From Streptomyces sp. NK15101 (GTDB lineage: Bacteria; Actinomycetota; Actinomycetes; Streptomycetales; Streptomycetaceae): a stretch of DNA of 64,000 nucleotides. The first letter of the stretch is position 1. Every line of letters starts with the position of its first letter. This document shows positions 23,938 through 32,387 of this stretch, in pieces. The translations under genes were made by a program, and so were the position numbers. The notes below the pieces were generated by a model. It was not told the DNA's origin. It made no database searches and saw nothing but the letters and a program-made list of their open reading frames with translations. The stretch spans positions 22,172-86,171 of the forward strand of contig NZ_JAINVG010000030.1 in the NCBI RefSeq assembly GCF_020400725.1. The letters run 5' to 3'.

Positions 23938-25098
23938 TCAGGCCGGCAGGCCCAACTCGCGGGCGATCAGCATCCGCTGGACCTCGCTGGTGCCCTCGCC
24001 GATCTCCAGGATCTTCGAGTCGCGCCACATCCGGGCCACCGGGTACTCGTTCATGAAGCCGTAGCCGCCGTGGATCTGGGTCGCCTCGCGGGCGTTGTCC
24101 ACCGCCACCGTGGAGGAGTACAGCTTCGCGATTGCCGCCTCCTTCTTGAACGACTGGCCGAGGACCAGACGGGAGGCCGCGTCCCGCCAGCCGATGCGGG
24201 CCATGTGGGCCTTCATCTCCATGTCGGCGATCTTGAACTGGACCGCCTGGTACGTGCTGATCGGCGACCCGAAGGCGTGCCGCTCCTTCGCGTACTTCAC
24301 CGACTCGTCCACACAGCCCTGCGCGAGGCCCGTCGCGAGCGCCGCGATCGCGACCCGGCCCTCGTCCAGGATCCGCAGGAACTGCGCGTACCCCCGGCCC
24401 TCCTCGCCGAGGAGGTTCTCCACCGGGACGCGGACGTCGTCGAAGGAGAGCTCGCGGGTGTCCGAGGCGTTCCAGCCGACCTTCGAGTACGGGGCGGCGA
24501 CCGTGAAGCCCGGCGTGCCGGACGGCACGATGATCGAGGAGATCAGCGGACGCCCGTCGGGCTTGCGGCCGGTGACCGCCGTGACCGTCACCAGACCCGT
24601 GATGTCCGTACCGGAGTTGGTGATGAAGCACTTCGAGCCGTTGACGACCCAGTGGTCGCCGTCCCGGACGGCGGTGGTGCGGGTGCCGCCCGCGTCCGAG
24701 CCCGCGCCCGGCTCGGTGAGGCCGAACGCGCCGAGCACCTCGCCGGAGCACAGCTTCGGCAGCCACTCGCGCTTCTGCTCCTCCGTGCCGAAGCGGTAGA
24801 CCGGCATGGCGCCGAGCGAGACGCCGGCCTCCAGGGTGATGGCCACGGAGGAGTCGACCCGGGCCAGCTCCTCCAGGGCGATCCCGAGGGCCAGGTAGTC
24901 GCCGCCCATGCCGCCGTACTCCTCGGGGAACGGCAGCCCGAACAGGCCCATGCGGCCCATCTCGCGGACGATCTCGTACGGGAACTCGTGCCGCTCGTAG
25001 TAGTCGCCGATCTTCGGCGCCACGACGTCGTGGGCGAACTCCTCGACGGTACGGCGGAGTTCCTCGTGCTCTTCGGAGAGCCGGTGGTCGAGGGACAT
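23938..25098 (-). CDS. acdH: Acyl-CoA dehydrogenase (branched-chain, isovaleryl/isobutyryl type)
   Basis: 386 residues. FAD enzyme oxidising short branched acyl-CoAs to enoyl-CoAs; with the neighbouring genes it most likely acts on isovaleryl-CoA from leucine. Motifs: LTEPGAGSDAGGTRT, WVVNGSKCFITN, QIHGGYGFMNEYPVARM, and the C-terminal IGEGTSEVQR with a Glu at the MCAD-type catalytic-base position. Starts 8 bp after the hmgL stop; ribosome site weak, suggesting coupling. S. coelicolor AcdH at this place is known for isobutyryl-CoA and related substrates, from memory. Confidence 0.93.
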   Translation of the reverse strand: MSLDHRLSEEHEELRRTVEEFAHDVVAPKIGDYYERHEFPYEIVREMGRMGLFGLPFPEEYGGMGGDYLALGIALEELARVDSSVAITLEAGVSLGAMPVYRFGTEEQKREWLPKLCSGEVLGAFGLTEPGAGSDAGGTRTTAVRDGDHWVVNGSKCFITNSGTDITGLVTVTAVTGRKPDGRPLISSIIVPSGTPGFTVAAPYSKVGWNASDTRELSFDDVRVPVENLLGEEGRGYAQFLRILDEGRVAIAALATGLAQGCVDESVKYAKERHAFGSPISTYQAVQFKIADMEMKAHMARIGWRDAASRLVLGQSFKKEAAIAKLYSSTVAVDNAREATQIHGGYGFMNEYPVARMWRDSKILEIGEGTSEVQRMLIARELGLPA

Positions 25099-25106
25099 GT
25101 CTTTCG

Positions 25107-26042
25107 TCACTCCTTGTGGGAGAGGGCGCGGACGGTACGGGAGGGGCTGGGCCGGCCCAGCTGTTCGGCCATCCACACGCTCGTGGCGGTGAGGGCGGCC
25201 AGATCGACCCCGGTCTCGATGCCGAGACCGTCGAGCATCCACACGAGGTCCTCGGTGGCGAGATTGCCGGTCGCGCTCTTCGCGTACGGGCAGCCGCCGA
25301 GGCCGCCGGCGGAGGCGTCGACGGTGGTCACCCCGTGCCGCAGGGCGGTCAGGGTGTTGGACAGCGCCTGCCCGTACGTGTCGTGGAAGTGCACGGCGAC
25401 GCGGGAGACGGGGACGCCGGCCTTGGTCAGGGCCGTCAGGAGGGCCTGGACGTGCCCCGGCGTGGCGACGCCGATCGTGTCCCCGAGGCTCAGCTCGTCG
25501 CAGCCCATGTCGGCGAGGGCCTTGGTGACCCTGACGACCCGCTCGACCGGCACGGCGCCCTCCCAGGGGTCGCCGAAGCACATCGAGAGGTAGCCGCGCA
25601 CCTTCAGCCCGGCCTCTATGGCCCGGGTGACGGTCGGCGCGAACATCGCGAGCGCCTCGTCGACGGTCCGGTTCAGGTTGGCCTTCGCGAAGGACTCGGT
25701 CGCCGAGGCGAACACGGCGACCTCACGGGCGCCCAGCGCGAGGGCGCGGTCGAGACCGCGCTCGTTCGGCACGAGGACGGGCAGCCGGACGGGCAGGTCA
25801 CGGACGAGTGGGAACAGCTCCTCCGCGTCGGCGAGCTGCGGCACCCACTTCGAGGGCACGAAGCTCGTCGCCTCGATCGTCGTCAGACCGGCGGCCGCGA
25901 GCCGCCGCACGAACTCGGCCTTCACCCCGGTCGGGACGGCCGTCTTCTCGTTCTGCAGCCCGTCCCGGGCACCGACCTCGTGGATCCGCACCCGGGCGGG
26001 CAGCGACGGGTCGGGCACGGTCATCGGCAGTCCGGTGCTCAC
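25107..26042 (-). CDS. hmgL: Hydroxymethylglutaryl-CoA lyase
   Basis: 311 residues, GTG start overlapping the upstream stop (GTGA). Splits HMG-CoA into acetoacetate and acetyl-CoA, the last step of leucine breakdown. TIM-barrel motifs: EVGARDGLQNE, SMCFGDPWEG, GDTIGVATPGHV, VHFHDTYGQALSN and the family signature GGLGGCPYAKSATGN with its catalytic Cys. A start six codons later (MTVPDP) is also possible. Confidence 0.95.
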   Translation of the reverse strand: MSTGLPMTVPDPSLPARVRIHEVGARDGLQNEKTAVPTGVKAEFVRRLAAAGLTTIEATSFVPSKWVPQLADAEELFPLVRDLPVRLPVLVPNERGLDRALALGAREVAVFASATESFAKANLNRTVDEALAMFAPTVTRAIEAGLKVRGYLSMCFGDPWEGAVPVERVVRVTKALADMGCDELSLGDTIGVATPGHVQALLTALTKAGVPVSRVAVHFHDTYGQALSNTLTALRHGVTTVDASAGGLGGCPYAKSATGNLATEDLVWMLDGLGIETGVDLAALTATSVWMAEQLGRPSPSRTVRALSHKE

Positions 26043-27973
26043 GCGCCCTCCTCCTCGCGGGGCGTCACCACGGCCAGGATCTGGTCCATGGCGACGGTGG
26101 TGCCGGGGGTGACGTCCAGCTCGGTGACGGTGCCGGCGTGCGGGGCGGAGATGACGTGCTCCATCTTCATCGCCTCGACCACGAGCAGGCTCTGCCCGGC
26201 CTCCACCTCGTCCCCGACGGCCACCTTCACGACGGTCACGGTCCCGGGCATCGGCGCGGCGAGCGTGTCGGCGCCCCCGTGCCGGGCACCGGAGAGCGCG
26301 GCCTCCACGGGGTCGTGGTCGAGCACGTGCCAGGAGTCCCCGTCACGGCCGAGCCAGTCGCCCGCGCGGTGGAAGGCGTGCGTCATGCCGTCCACGGTGA
26401 CCGTCACCGTGCCGTTCGCGACCCGGGCGCCGTCCGGCGCCTCGACCGTGACGGGTTCGGTTCCCGGCACCCGGAGCGGGAAGGCGGGCCGCTTCGCCGC
26501 CCCGCCCAGGCGCCATCCGCTCGGCACGTCGAACGGGTCCGTCCAGCCGTCCCGGGGCGCCGGGGCCAGCTCGGCGCGCCGCACGGCCGCCGCCGCCGCG
26601 TACACCTCGGCGGGGACGCCCCGCGGGACCAGGCTCTCCGCGTCCCGCTCCACCAGGCCCGTGTCCAGGTCGCCCGAGACGACGTCCGGGTGGGCGAGGA
26701 GACGGCGGAGGAAGCCGGCGTTGGTGGGGACGCCCAGGGTGACCAGGTCGGCGAGGGCCGCGCGCAGCTTCCGCAGGGCCGTCGGCCGGTCGGCCGCGTG
26801 GACGATGACCTTCGACAGCATCGGGTCGTAGAGGGAGGAGACCTCGGTGCCTTCGAGCAGGCCGGAGTCCGTCCGTACGCCGTTCCCGTGGGGCTCGCTC
26901 AGCGCGAGGACCGTGCCTCCCGAGGGCAGGAAGCCGCGCGAGGGGTCCTCGGCGCAGATGCGCGCCTCGATCGCCCAGCCGTCGAGCCGGACGTCCTCCT
27001 GGCGGAAGCCGAGCGGCTCGCCGGCGGCGACCCGCAGCTGCCACTCCACCAGGTCGAGTCCCGTGATCAGCTCGGTCACGGGGTGCTCGACCTGGAGGCG
27101 GGTGTTCATCTCCATGAAGTAGTACGCGGACGGGTCGCCGCCCGGGACGATGAACTCGACCGTTCCCGCGCCGACGTAGCCGCAGGACCGGGCGGCCTCC
27201 ACGGCCGCCGCGCCCATCGCCGCGCGGGTCGTCTCGTCGAGGAGGACGCTCGGCGCCTCCTCGATGATCTTCTGGTGGCGGCGCTGGAGCGAGCACTCGC
27301 GCTCGCCCAGGTGCACCACGTTCCCGTGGGCGTCCGCCAGGACCTGGATCTCGATGTGCCGGGGCCGGTCGATCCACCGCTCCACGAGCAGCGTGTCGTC
27401 GCCGAAGGACGCCCGCGCCTCCCGGCGGGCCGCCGCGATCTCCTCCTCCAGGACCGCAAGGTCCCGCACCAGGCGCATGCCCTTGCCGCCGCCGCCCGCG
27501 CTGGGCTTCAGCAGGACGGGCGCGCCCAGTTCACGGGCCGCGGCGGCGATCTCCGGGTCGGCCGCGCCGGGCACGACCGGCACGCCCGCGGCCTTCACGG
27601 TCTCCTTCGCCCGGATCTTGTCGCCCATGAGGGCGATCGCCTCGGCGGAGGGCCCGATGAAGACGAGCCCCGCCTCGGCGCACGCGCGGGCGAAGCCCGC
27701 GTTCTCCGCCAGGAACCCGTAGCCGGGGTGGACGGCCTGCGCCCCGGTCCGCCTGGCCGCGTCGAGCAGCGCCGGGACGGACAGGTACGACTCGGCGGCC
27801 GGCGGCGGACCGATCCGCACCGCCGTGTCCGCCTCCCGCACGTGCCGGGCGTCGGCGTCCGCGTCGCTGTAGACGGCCACCGAGCGCACGCCCATCTCCC
27901 GCAGGGTGCGGATGACGCGGACGGCGATCTCGCCCCGGTTGGCCACGAGGACGGTGTCGAACATGCTCTGCAT
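26039..27973 (-). CDS. Biotin-dependent carboxylase alpha subunit (methylcrotonyl-CoA carboxylase type)
   Basis: 644 residues from the ATG at 27971-27973; a GTG at 27989-27991 overlapping the beta-subunit stop and an ATG at 27964 are alternatives. Biotin carboxylase (about 1-450): FDTVLVANRGEIAVRVIRT, GGGGKGMRLV ATP-grasp loop, EMNTRLQVEHPVTE. Biotin carboxyl carrier domain at the end with the biotinylated Lys in VVEAMKMEHV. With the beta subunit it carboxylates 3-methylcrotonyl-CoA to 3-methylglutaconyl-CoA; the operon context favours this over acetyl- or propionyl-CoA. An enoyl-CoA hydratase for the next step is not in this operon. Confidence 0.93.
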   Translation of the reverse strand: MQSMFDTVLVANRGEIAVRVIRTLREMGVRSVAVYSDADADARHVREADTAVRIGPPPAAESYLSVPALLDAARRTGAQAVHPGYGFLAENAGFARACAEAGLVFIGPSAEAIALMGDKIRAKETVKAAGVPVVPGAADPEIAAAARELGAPVLLKPSAGGGGKGMRLVRDLAVLEEEIAAARREARASFGDDTLLVERWIDRPRHIEIQVLADAHGNVVHLGERECSLQRRHQKIIEEAPSVLLDETTRAAMGAAAVEAARSCGYVGAGTVEFIVPGGDPSAYYFMEMNTRLQVEHPVTELITGLDLVEWQLRVAAGEPLGFRQEDVRLDGWAIEARICAEDPSRGFLPSGGTVLALSEPHGNGVRTDSGLLEGTEVSSLYDPMLSKVIVHAADRPTALRKLRAALADLVTLGVPTNAGFLRRLLAHPDVVSGDLDTGLVERDAESLVPRGVPAEVYAAAAAVRRAELAPAPRDGWTDPFDVPSGWRLGGAAKRPAFPLRVPGTEPVTVEAPDGARVANGTVTVTVDGMTHAFHRAGDWLGRDGDSWHVLDHDPVEAALSGARHGGADTLAAPMPGTVTVVKVAVGDEVEAGQSLLVVEAMKMEHVISAPHAGTVTELDVTPGTTVAMDQILAVVTPREEEGA

Positions 27974-27987
27974 CTTCTGGGGGCCCT

Positions 27988-29595
27988 TCACATCCGGAAG
28001 ACGCCGAACTGGGGGTCACCCAGGGGCGCGTTGGCACAGGCGGTCAGGGCGAGGCCGAGGACCTGCCGGGTCTCCAGCGGGTCGATGACGCCGTCGTCCC
28101 ACAGTCGGGCGGTCGCGTAGTAGGCGCTGCCCTGCGTCTCGTACTGCTCGCGGATCGGGGCCTTGAAGGCCTCTTCCTCCTCGGCGCTCCACCCGTCGCC
28201 GAGCTGGTCGCGCTTGACGGTCGCGAGGACGGACGCGGCCTGCTCGCCGCCCATCACCGAGATCTTGGCGTTGGGCCACATCCACAGGAAGCGGGGGGAG
28301 TACGCCCGGCCGCACATCGAGTAGTTGCCCGCGCCGTACGAACCGCCGACGACGACCGTCAGCTTCGGCACCCGGGTGGTGGCCACGGCCGTGACCATCT
28401 TGGCGCCGTGCTTGGCGATGCCGCCGTGCTCGTACGCCTTGCCGACCATGAAGCCGGTGATGTTCTGCAGGAAGACGAGCGGGATCCCGCGCTGGTCGCA
28501 CAGCTCGATGAAGTGCGCGCCCTTCTGGGCCGACTCGGCGAACAGGATGCCGTTGTTGGCGACGATGCCGACCGGGTGGCCGTGGATCCGGGCGAAGCCG
28601 GTGACCAGCGTCTGCCCGTACTCGGACTTGAACTCCTGGAAACGGGAGCCGTCCACCACCCGGGCGATGACCTCGCGCACGTCGTAGGGGGTGCGGGAGT
28701 CGACGGGCACGGCCCCGTACAGCCCGTACGGGTCGACCTTCGGCTCCTCGGCCGGCTCGACCGACCAGGGCAGCGGGCCGCGCTCGGGGAGCGTGGCGAC
28801 GATGTTCCGGACGATGCGCAGCGCGTGCGCGTCGTCCTCGGCGAGGTGGTCGGTGACGCCGGAGATCCGGGAGTGGACCTCGCCGCCGCCGAGCTCCTCG
28901 GCCGTGACGACCTCGCCGGTCGCCGCCTTCACCAGCGGCGGACCGCCCAGGAAGATCGTGCCCTGGTTCCGTACGATCACGGCCTCGTCGCTCATCGCCG
29001 GGACGTACGCGCCACCGGCCGTGCACGAGCCCATGACCGCCGCGATCTGCGGGATGCCGGCGCCGGACATCCGGGCCTGGTTGAAGAAGATCCGGCCGAA
29101 GTGCTCCCGGTCGGGGAAGACCTCGTCCTGCATCGGCAGGAAGGCGCCGCCCGAGTCGACCAGGTAGAGGCAGGGGAGACGATTCTCCAGCGCCACCTCC
29201 TGGGCGCGCAGGTGCTTCTTCACCGTCATCGGGTAGTACGTGCCGCCCTTGACGGTCGCGTCGTTCGCCACGATCACGCACTCGCGCCCGGAGACCCGGC
29301 CGATGCCCGCGATGACGCCGGCCGCCGGGGCCTGGTCGCCGTACATGCCGTTCGCCGCCAGCGGGGCCAGCTCCAGGAACGGCGAGCCCGGGTCGAGCAG
29401 CGTGTCCACCCGGTCCCGCGGCAGCAGCTTGCCGCGCGCGGTGTGCCGGGCCCTGGACTTCTCACCACCGCCCAGGGCGGCCGTCGCGAGCTTGGCGCGC
29501 AGGGTCGCCGCCAGCTCGTGATGGGCCGCCTCGTTGGCCTGCCAGGCCGCGGACGCGGGATCCGCCGCGCTCGTCAGCACAGGTGCCTGCTGCAT
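27988..29595 (-). CDS. Carboxyltransferase beta subunit (methylcrotonyl-CoA carboxylase type)
   Basis: 535 residues, full length. Transfers carboxyl from biotin to the acyl-CoA. Domain features: ARGKLLPRDRVDTLLDPGS, YYPMTVKKHLRAQEVA, YLVDSGGAFLPMQDEVFPD (the MCC-type long insertion after DSGGA), GSCTAGGAYVPAM, and FMVGKAYEHGGIAKHGAKM near the C-terminus. These favour the MCC beta group over PccB/AccD. First gene of the four-gene operon; its promoter region contains two TetR operators. Confidence 0.94.
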   Translation of the reverse strand: MQQAPVLTSAADPASAAWQANEAAHHELAATLRAKLATAALGGGEKSRARHTARGKLLPRDRVDTLLDPGSPFLELAPLAANGMYGDQAPAAGVIAGIGRVSGRECVIVANDATVKGGTYYPMTVKKHLRAQEVALENRLPCLYLVDSGGAFLPMQDEVFPDREHFGRIFFNQARMSGAGIPQIAAVMGSCTAGGAYVPAMSDEAVIVRNQGTIFLGGPPLVKAATGEVVTAEELGGGEVHSRISGVTDHLAEDDAHALRIVRNIVATLPERGPLPWSVEPAEEPKVDPYGLYGAVPVDSRTPYDVREVIARVVDGSRFQEFKSEYGQTLVTGFARIHGHPVGIVANNGILFAESAQKGAHFIELCDQRGIPLVFLQNITGFMVGKAYEHGGIAKHGAKMVTAVATTRVPKLTVVVGGSYGAGNYSMCGRAYSPRFLWMWPNAKISVMGGEQAASVLATVKRDQLGDGWSAEEEEAFKAPIREQYETQGSAYYATARLWDDGVIDPLETRQVLGLALTACANAPLGDPQFGVFRM

Positions 29596-29614
29596 CCCTC
29601 GAGCTCCCTTGCTC

Positions 29615-29632
29615 GGTTAATGAGCGTTAACG
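29615..29632. promoter_or_regulatory. TetR-type operator 2
   Basis: GGTTAATGAGCGTTAACG, an imperfect palindrome 12 bp left of operator 1 and close to the carboxylase gene start. Same half-site (GGTTAA/TTAACG) as operator 1. Confidence 0.6.
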
Positions 29633-29643
29633 TACGTCGCCCA

Positions 29644-29661
29644 GGTTAACGACCGCTAACC
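29644..29661. promoter_or_regulatory. TetR-type operator 1
   Basis: GGTTAACGACCGCTAACC, palindromic with one mismatch (GGTTAACG/CGCTAACC about AC). It lies 22 bp before the TetR start and 48 bp before the carboxylase start, so it could control both directions. Confidence 0.7.
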
Positions 29662-29682
29662 GGGTTGTCTAGAATCGACTTC

Positions 29683-30270
29683 ATGACCACGAGCCCCACT
29701 CGGACGGACGCCCCGACGCGACGCGAGCAGATCCTCAAGGAGGCCGCCCGCCTCTTCGCCGAGCGCGGCTTCCACGGCGTCGGCGTGGACGAGATAGGGG
29801 CGGCCGTCGGCATCAGCGGCCCCGGCCTCTACCGCCACTTCCCCGGCAAGGACGCGATGCTCGCCGAACTCCTCGTCGGCATCAGCGAGCGGCTGCTCGA
29901 CGGGGGCCGGCTGCGGGCCGCCGAGTCGGACGGCGACCCGCGGGCGCTCCTCGCCTCCCTCATCGACGGGCACATCGACTTCGCCCTCGACGACCGGCCG
30001 CTGATCACCCTCCACGACCGCGAGCTCGACCGGCTCAAGGACGAGGACCGCAAGCGCGTCCGGCAGCTCCAGCGGCAGTACGTCGAACTCTGGGTCGCCG
30101 TCGTGCGCGAGCTGTACCCCGACACCGGCGAGTCGGAGTCCCGCACGGCCGTCCACGCAGTCTTCGGCCTGCTCAACTCCACCCCGCACCTGGCGGCCCT
30201 CGGCCGCCGGCCCATGGAGGACCTGCTGCGGCGGCTCGCGCACGGGGCGTTCGGCGCGCTGGGCGCGTAG
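29683..30270 (+). CDS. TetR-family repressor of the leucine/isovalerate catabolic operon
   Basis: 195 residues from the ATG at 29683. HTH at about 14-60 (REQILKEAARLFAERGFHG, IGAAVGISGPGLYRHFPGK). The ligand-binding part (about 75-190) carries no signature, though it is of the length seen in acyl-CoA-responsive TetR proteins. Divergent from the four-gene operon with two palindromes between them; autoregulation and repression of the operon are likely. Ligand probably an acyl-CoA of the pathway (inference). Confidence 0.88.
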   Translation: MTTSPTRTDAPTRREQILKEAARLFAERGFHGVGVDEIGAAVGISGPGLYRHFPGKDAMLAELLVGISERLLDGGRLRAAESDGDPRALLASLIDGHIDFALDDRPLITLHDRELDRLKDEDRKRVRQLQRQYVELWVAVVRELYPDTGESESRTAVHAVFGLLNSTPHLAALGRRPMEDLLRRLAHGAFGALGA

Positions 30271-30327
30271 GACCGTCCGGTCCAGAGCTCGGAACGGGTT
30301 GCCCTCCGCCTCCGCGGCTCGGACAGA

Positions 30328-31110
30328 ATGAACCCCATGCCGATACTCAGCCGCGCCGCCCTCGTCGAGCACCTCGTCCGCACCCGGATCGCGGGAGACG
30401 TCGCCACCCCGCGCGACAACAACCTCTCCCACTACCGCAAGCTCGCCAACGGCGACCGGCACTACTGGCTCGGCCTCGAACTCGGCGACCGCTGGACCGA
30501 CGAGCAGGACGTGCTCGCCGTCATGGCCGAGCGGTGCGGCGTCGTCGACGACCCGGCGCACCGGGTCGGCCAGGACACCATCGACCCCGAGCTCACCGTC
30601 GACGGCCTCGACCGGATGGCCGCCCGGCTCCGCAAGGCCGCCGCGGGCCGCGAGCGGGTCCTCTTCGCGACCGGGCACCCCGGCTCGCTCATCGACGTCC
30701 ACAGCCGGGTCGCCGCCGCGCTGCGCGCCCAGGGCTGCGACATCGTCCGCATCCCCGGCGGGCTCGTCGCCGACGAGGGGTACGTGGTGCAGTTCGCCGA
30801 CGTCGCCGTCTTCGAGCGCGGTGCGAGCCTGTGGCACACGCACTCCCCGGAGCCGATGAACGCGATCCTCGACGCGCTCGGGGAGTCCGGCCGGCCGGAC
30901 CTCGTCATCGCCGACCACGGGTGGGCCGGTCGCGCGGGGCAGCGGGGCGTCGACTCCGTCGGCTACGCCGACTGCAACGACCCCGCGCTCTTCATCGGCG
31001 AGGCGGAGGGCACGATGCAGGTCACGATCCCCCTGGACGACCACGTCCTGGACCCGCGCTTCTACGAACCCCTGACGGCGTACACCCTGGCGGCGGCGGG
31101 CCTCGCCTGA
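30328..31110 (+). CDS. Phosphatase-like conserved actinobacterial protein
   Basis: 260 residues from the ATG at 30328; the ATG at 30337 is equally plausible, neither has a strong ribosome site. Conserved-looking segments: RDNNLSHYRKLANGDRHYWLGLE, VLFATGHPGSLIDVHSRVA, VADEGYVVQFADVAVF and LVIADHGWAGRAG. Homologues in actinobacteria are called phosphatase in databases as I recall, without a classical haloacid-dehalogenase or PTP motif that I can point to. No signal peptide. Monocistronic. Confidence 0.65.
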   Translation: MNPMPILSRAALVEHLVRTRIAGDVATPRDNNLSHYRKLANGDRHYWLGLELGDRWTDEQDVLAVMAERCGVVDDPAHRVGQDTIDPELTVDGLDRMAARLRKAAAGRERVLFATGHPGSLIDVHSRVAAALRAQGCDIVRIPGGLVADEGYVVQFADVAVFERGASLWHTHSPEPMNAILDALGESGRPDLVIADHGWAGRAGQRGVDSVGYADCNDPALFIGEAEGTMQVTIPLDDHVLDPRFYEPLTAYTLAAAGLA

Positions 31111-31122
31111 CGGTACCCCCGC

Positions 31123-31340
31123 CCGTTGTGGGCAGGCGTTCCGCAAGGGGCGGAACGGGTGGGCACAACGGACGGCGCCCTTGCCGGCGCCCGAGGCTCA
31201 TGTGCCTGGACCCGCACCCCGTGCACAGCTCCCTGGTGGTGCGGGTCCAGGCGCGGGACGCGGGGCCCCGCTGTGGGCGCCGTCCCGTGTGCCCACCCTC
31301 CCCCAAGCTCTCGGCTTCGCTCGAGCAGGGGGGGACCCCC
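31123..31340. repeat. Composite dispersed repeat, copy B
   Basis: Left palindrome 31123-31171 bounded by CCGTTGTG and CACAACGG with an inner hairpin around GTTCCGC and GGCGGAAC; middle module 31170-31285 bounded by GGACGGCGCCC and GGGCGCCGTCC and containing CCTGGACCCGCACC and GGTGCGGGTCCAGG in inverted order; then TGCCCACC and the 42-bp core (31298-31340). Copy D has the middle module in the opposite orientation. The whole 31111-31416 interval holds no gene. Confidence 0.85.
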
Positions 31341-31416
31341 TTGCCCCGACGGGACGACTGCCCACACGGGCGGGAGCGCGGCCCGCACGGGCGAGGGGGC
31401 TCCGGCTCCGCGGTCG

Positions 31417-32364
31417 TCAGGGTTCGGGGCGGTGCTGTCTCACGCCCGGCGTCGGGTCCAGGTACAGCCGGCGGATCGACGGGAAGCGTTCGCGGAGCTG
31501 GGACTCCGCGTCCTCGCACGCCCACTCCACCTGCTCCGCCGACGACACGTCCCGGAAGTCGATCTTCGCCGCGACCAGGACCTCCCCGGGCCCCTGGATC
31601 AGGGTGATCAGGTCGAGGACGTCGACGACGTGGGGGACCGAGAGCAGTTCCTCGCGGATGCCGGCGCGCATCTGCCGCGGGGCCGGGCGGCCGACGAGGA
31701 GTTCGGCGTTGGAGCGGCCGAGCACCCAGGCCACGTACACGAGCAGGGCGCCGATGAGGATCGACGCGACGCCGTCCCAGACGCCGGAGCCGGTGATCTG
31801 GCCGCCGAGGAGGCCGCCCGCCGCCAGCATGAGGCCCGCGAGGGCGGCGGAGTCCTCCATGACCACCGCCTTGACGGTGGTGTCCGGCGTGAGGCGGAGG
31901 TACCTGGCGAAGGGGGCCTTCATCCGTTCCGCCTCCGCCTTGACCTGCCTCACGCCCGTCCGCAGCGAGTAGCCCTCCAGGACGAAGGCGATGCCGAGGA
32001 CGACGTACGAGACCGTCGGGTCGCCGAGTTCCTCGCCGTGGACGAGGGTGTGGATGCCGTCGTAGACCGAGAAGACCGCGCCGCCCACGAAGGTGGCGAC
32101 CGCCGCCAGCATCGCCCAGACGTAGCGCTCGCCCGCGTAGCCGACGGGATGGTCCTCGTCGGCCGGCTTCTCGCTCCGTTTGAGGGCGGTGAGCAGCATG
32201 CCCTCGGTGACGGTGTCGGCGACCGAGTGGGCGGCCTCCGAGAGCATGGCGCTGGAGCCGCTGACGACGCCCGCGACGGCCTTGGCGGCGGCGATCCCGA
32301 GGTTCGCCGCCGCCGCCACGATCACCGTGAAGGTGCTTTCGCCGTTTCCACCGTTTTCCGTCAT
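31417..32364 (-). CDS. Cation diffusion facilitator (CDF) transporter
   Basis: 315 residues from the ATG at 32362-32364. About six membrane helices; helix II carries LSEAAHSVADTVTEGML with the His/Asp metal-site pattern and a later helix has VVMEDSAALAGL. The C-terminal cytosolic domain (about 210-310; HVVDVLDLITLIQGPGEVLV) has the CDF dimer fold. Members exchange Zn, Fe or Mn for protons; metal not predictable here. Followed by the composite repeat. Confidence 0.88.
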   Translation of the reverse strand: MTENGGNGESTFTVIVAAAANLGIAAAKAVAGVVSGSSAMLSEAAHSVADTVTEGMLLTALKRSEKPADEDHPVGYAGERYVWAMLAAVATFVGGAVFSVYDGIHTLVHGEELGDPTVSYVVLGIAFVLEGYSLRTGVRQVKAEAERMKAPFARYLRLTPDTTVKAVVMEDSAALAGLMLAAGGLLGGQITGSGVWDGVASILIGALLVYVAWVLGRSNAELLVGRPAPRQMRAGIREELLSVPHVVDVLDLITLIQGPGEVLVAAKIDFRDVSSAEQVEWACEDAESQLRERFPSIRRLYLDPTPGVRQHRPEP

Positions 32365-32387
32365 GAACCGGACGGTAGGTTCGGGCG

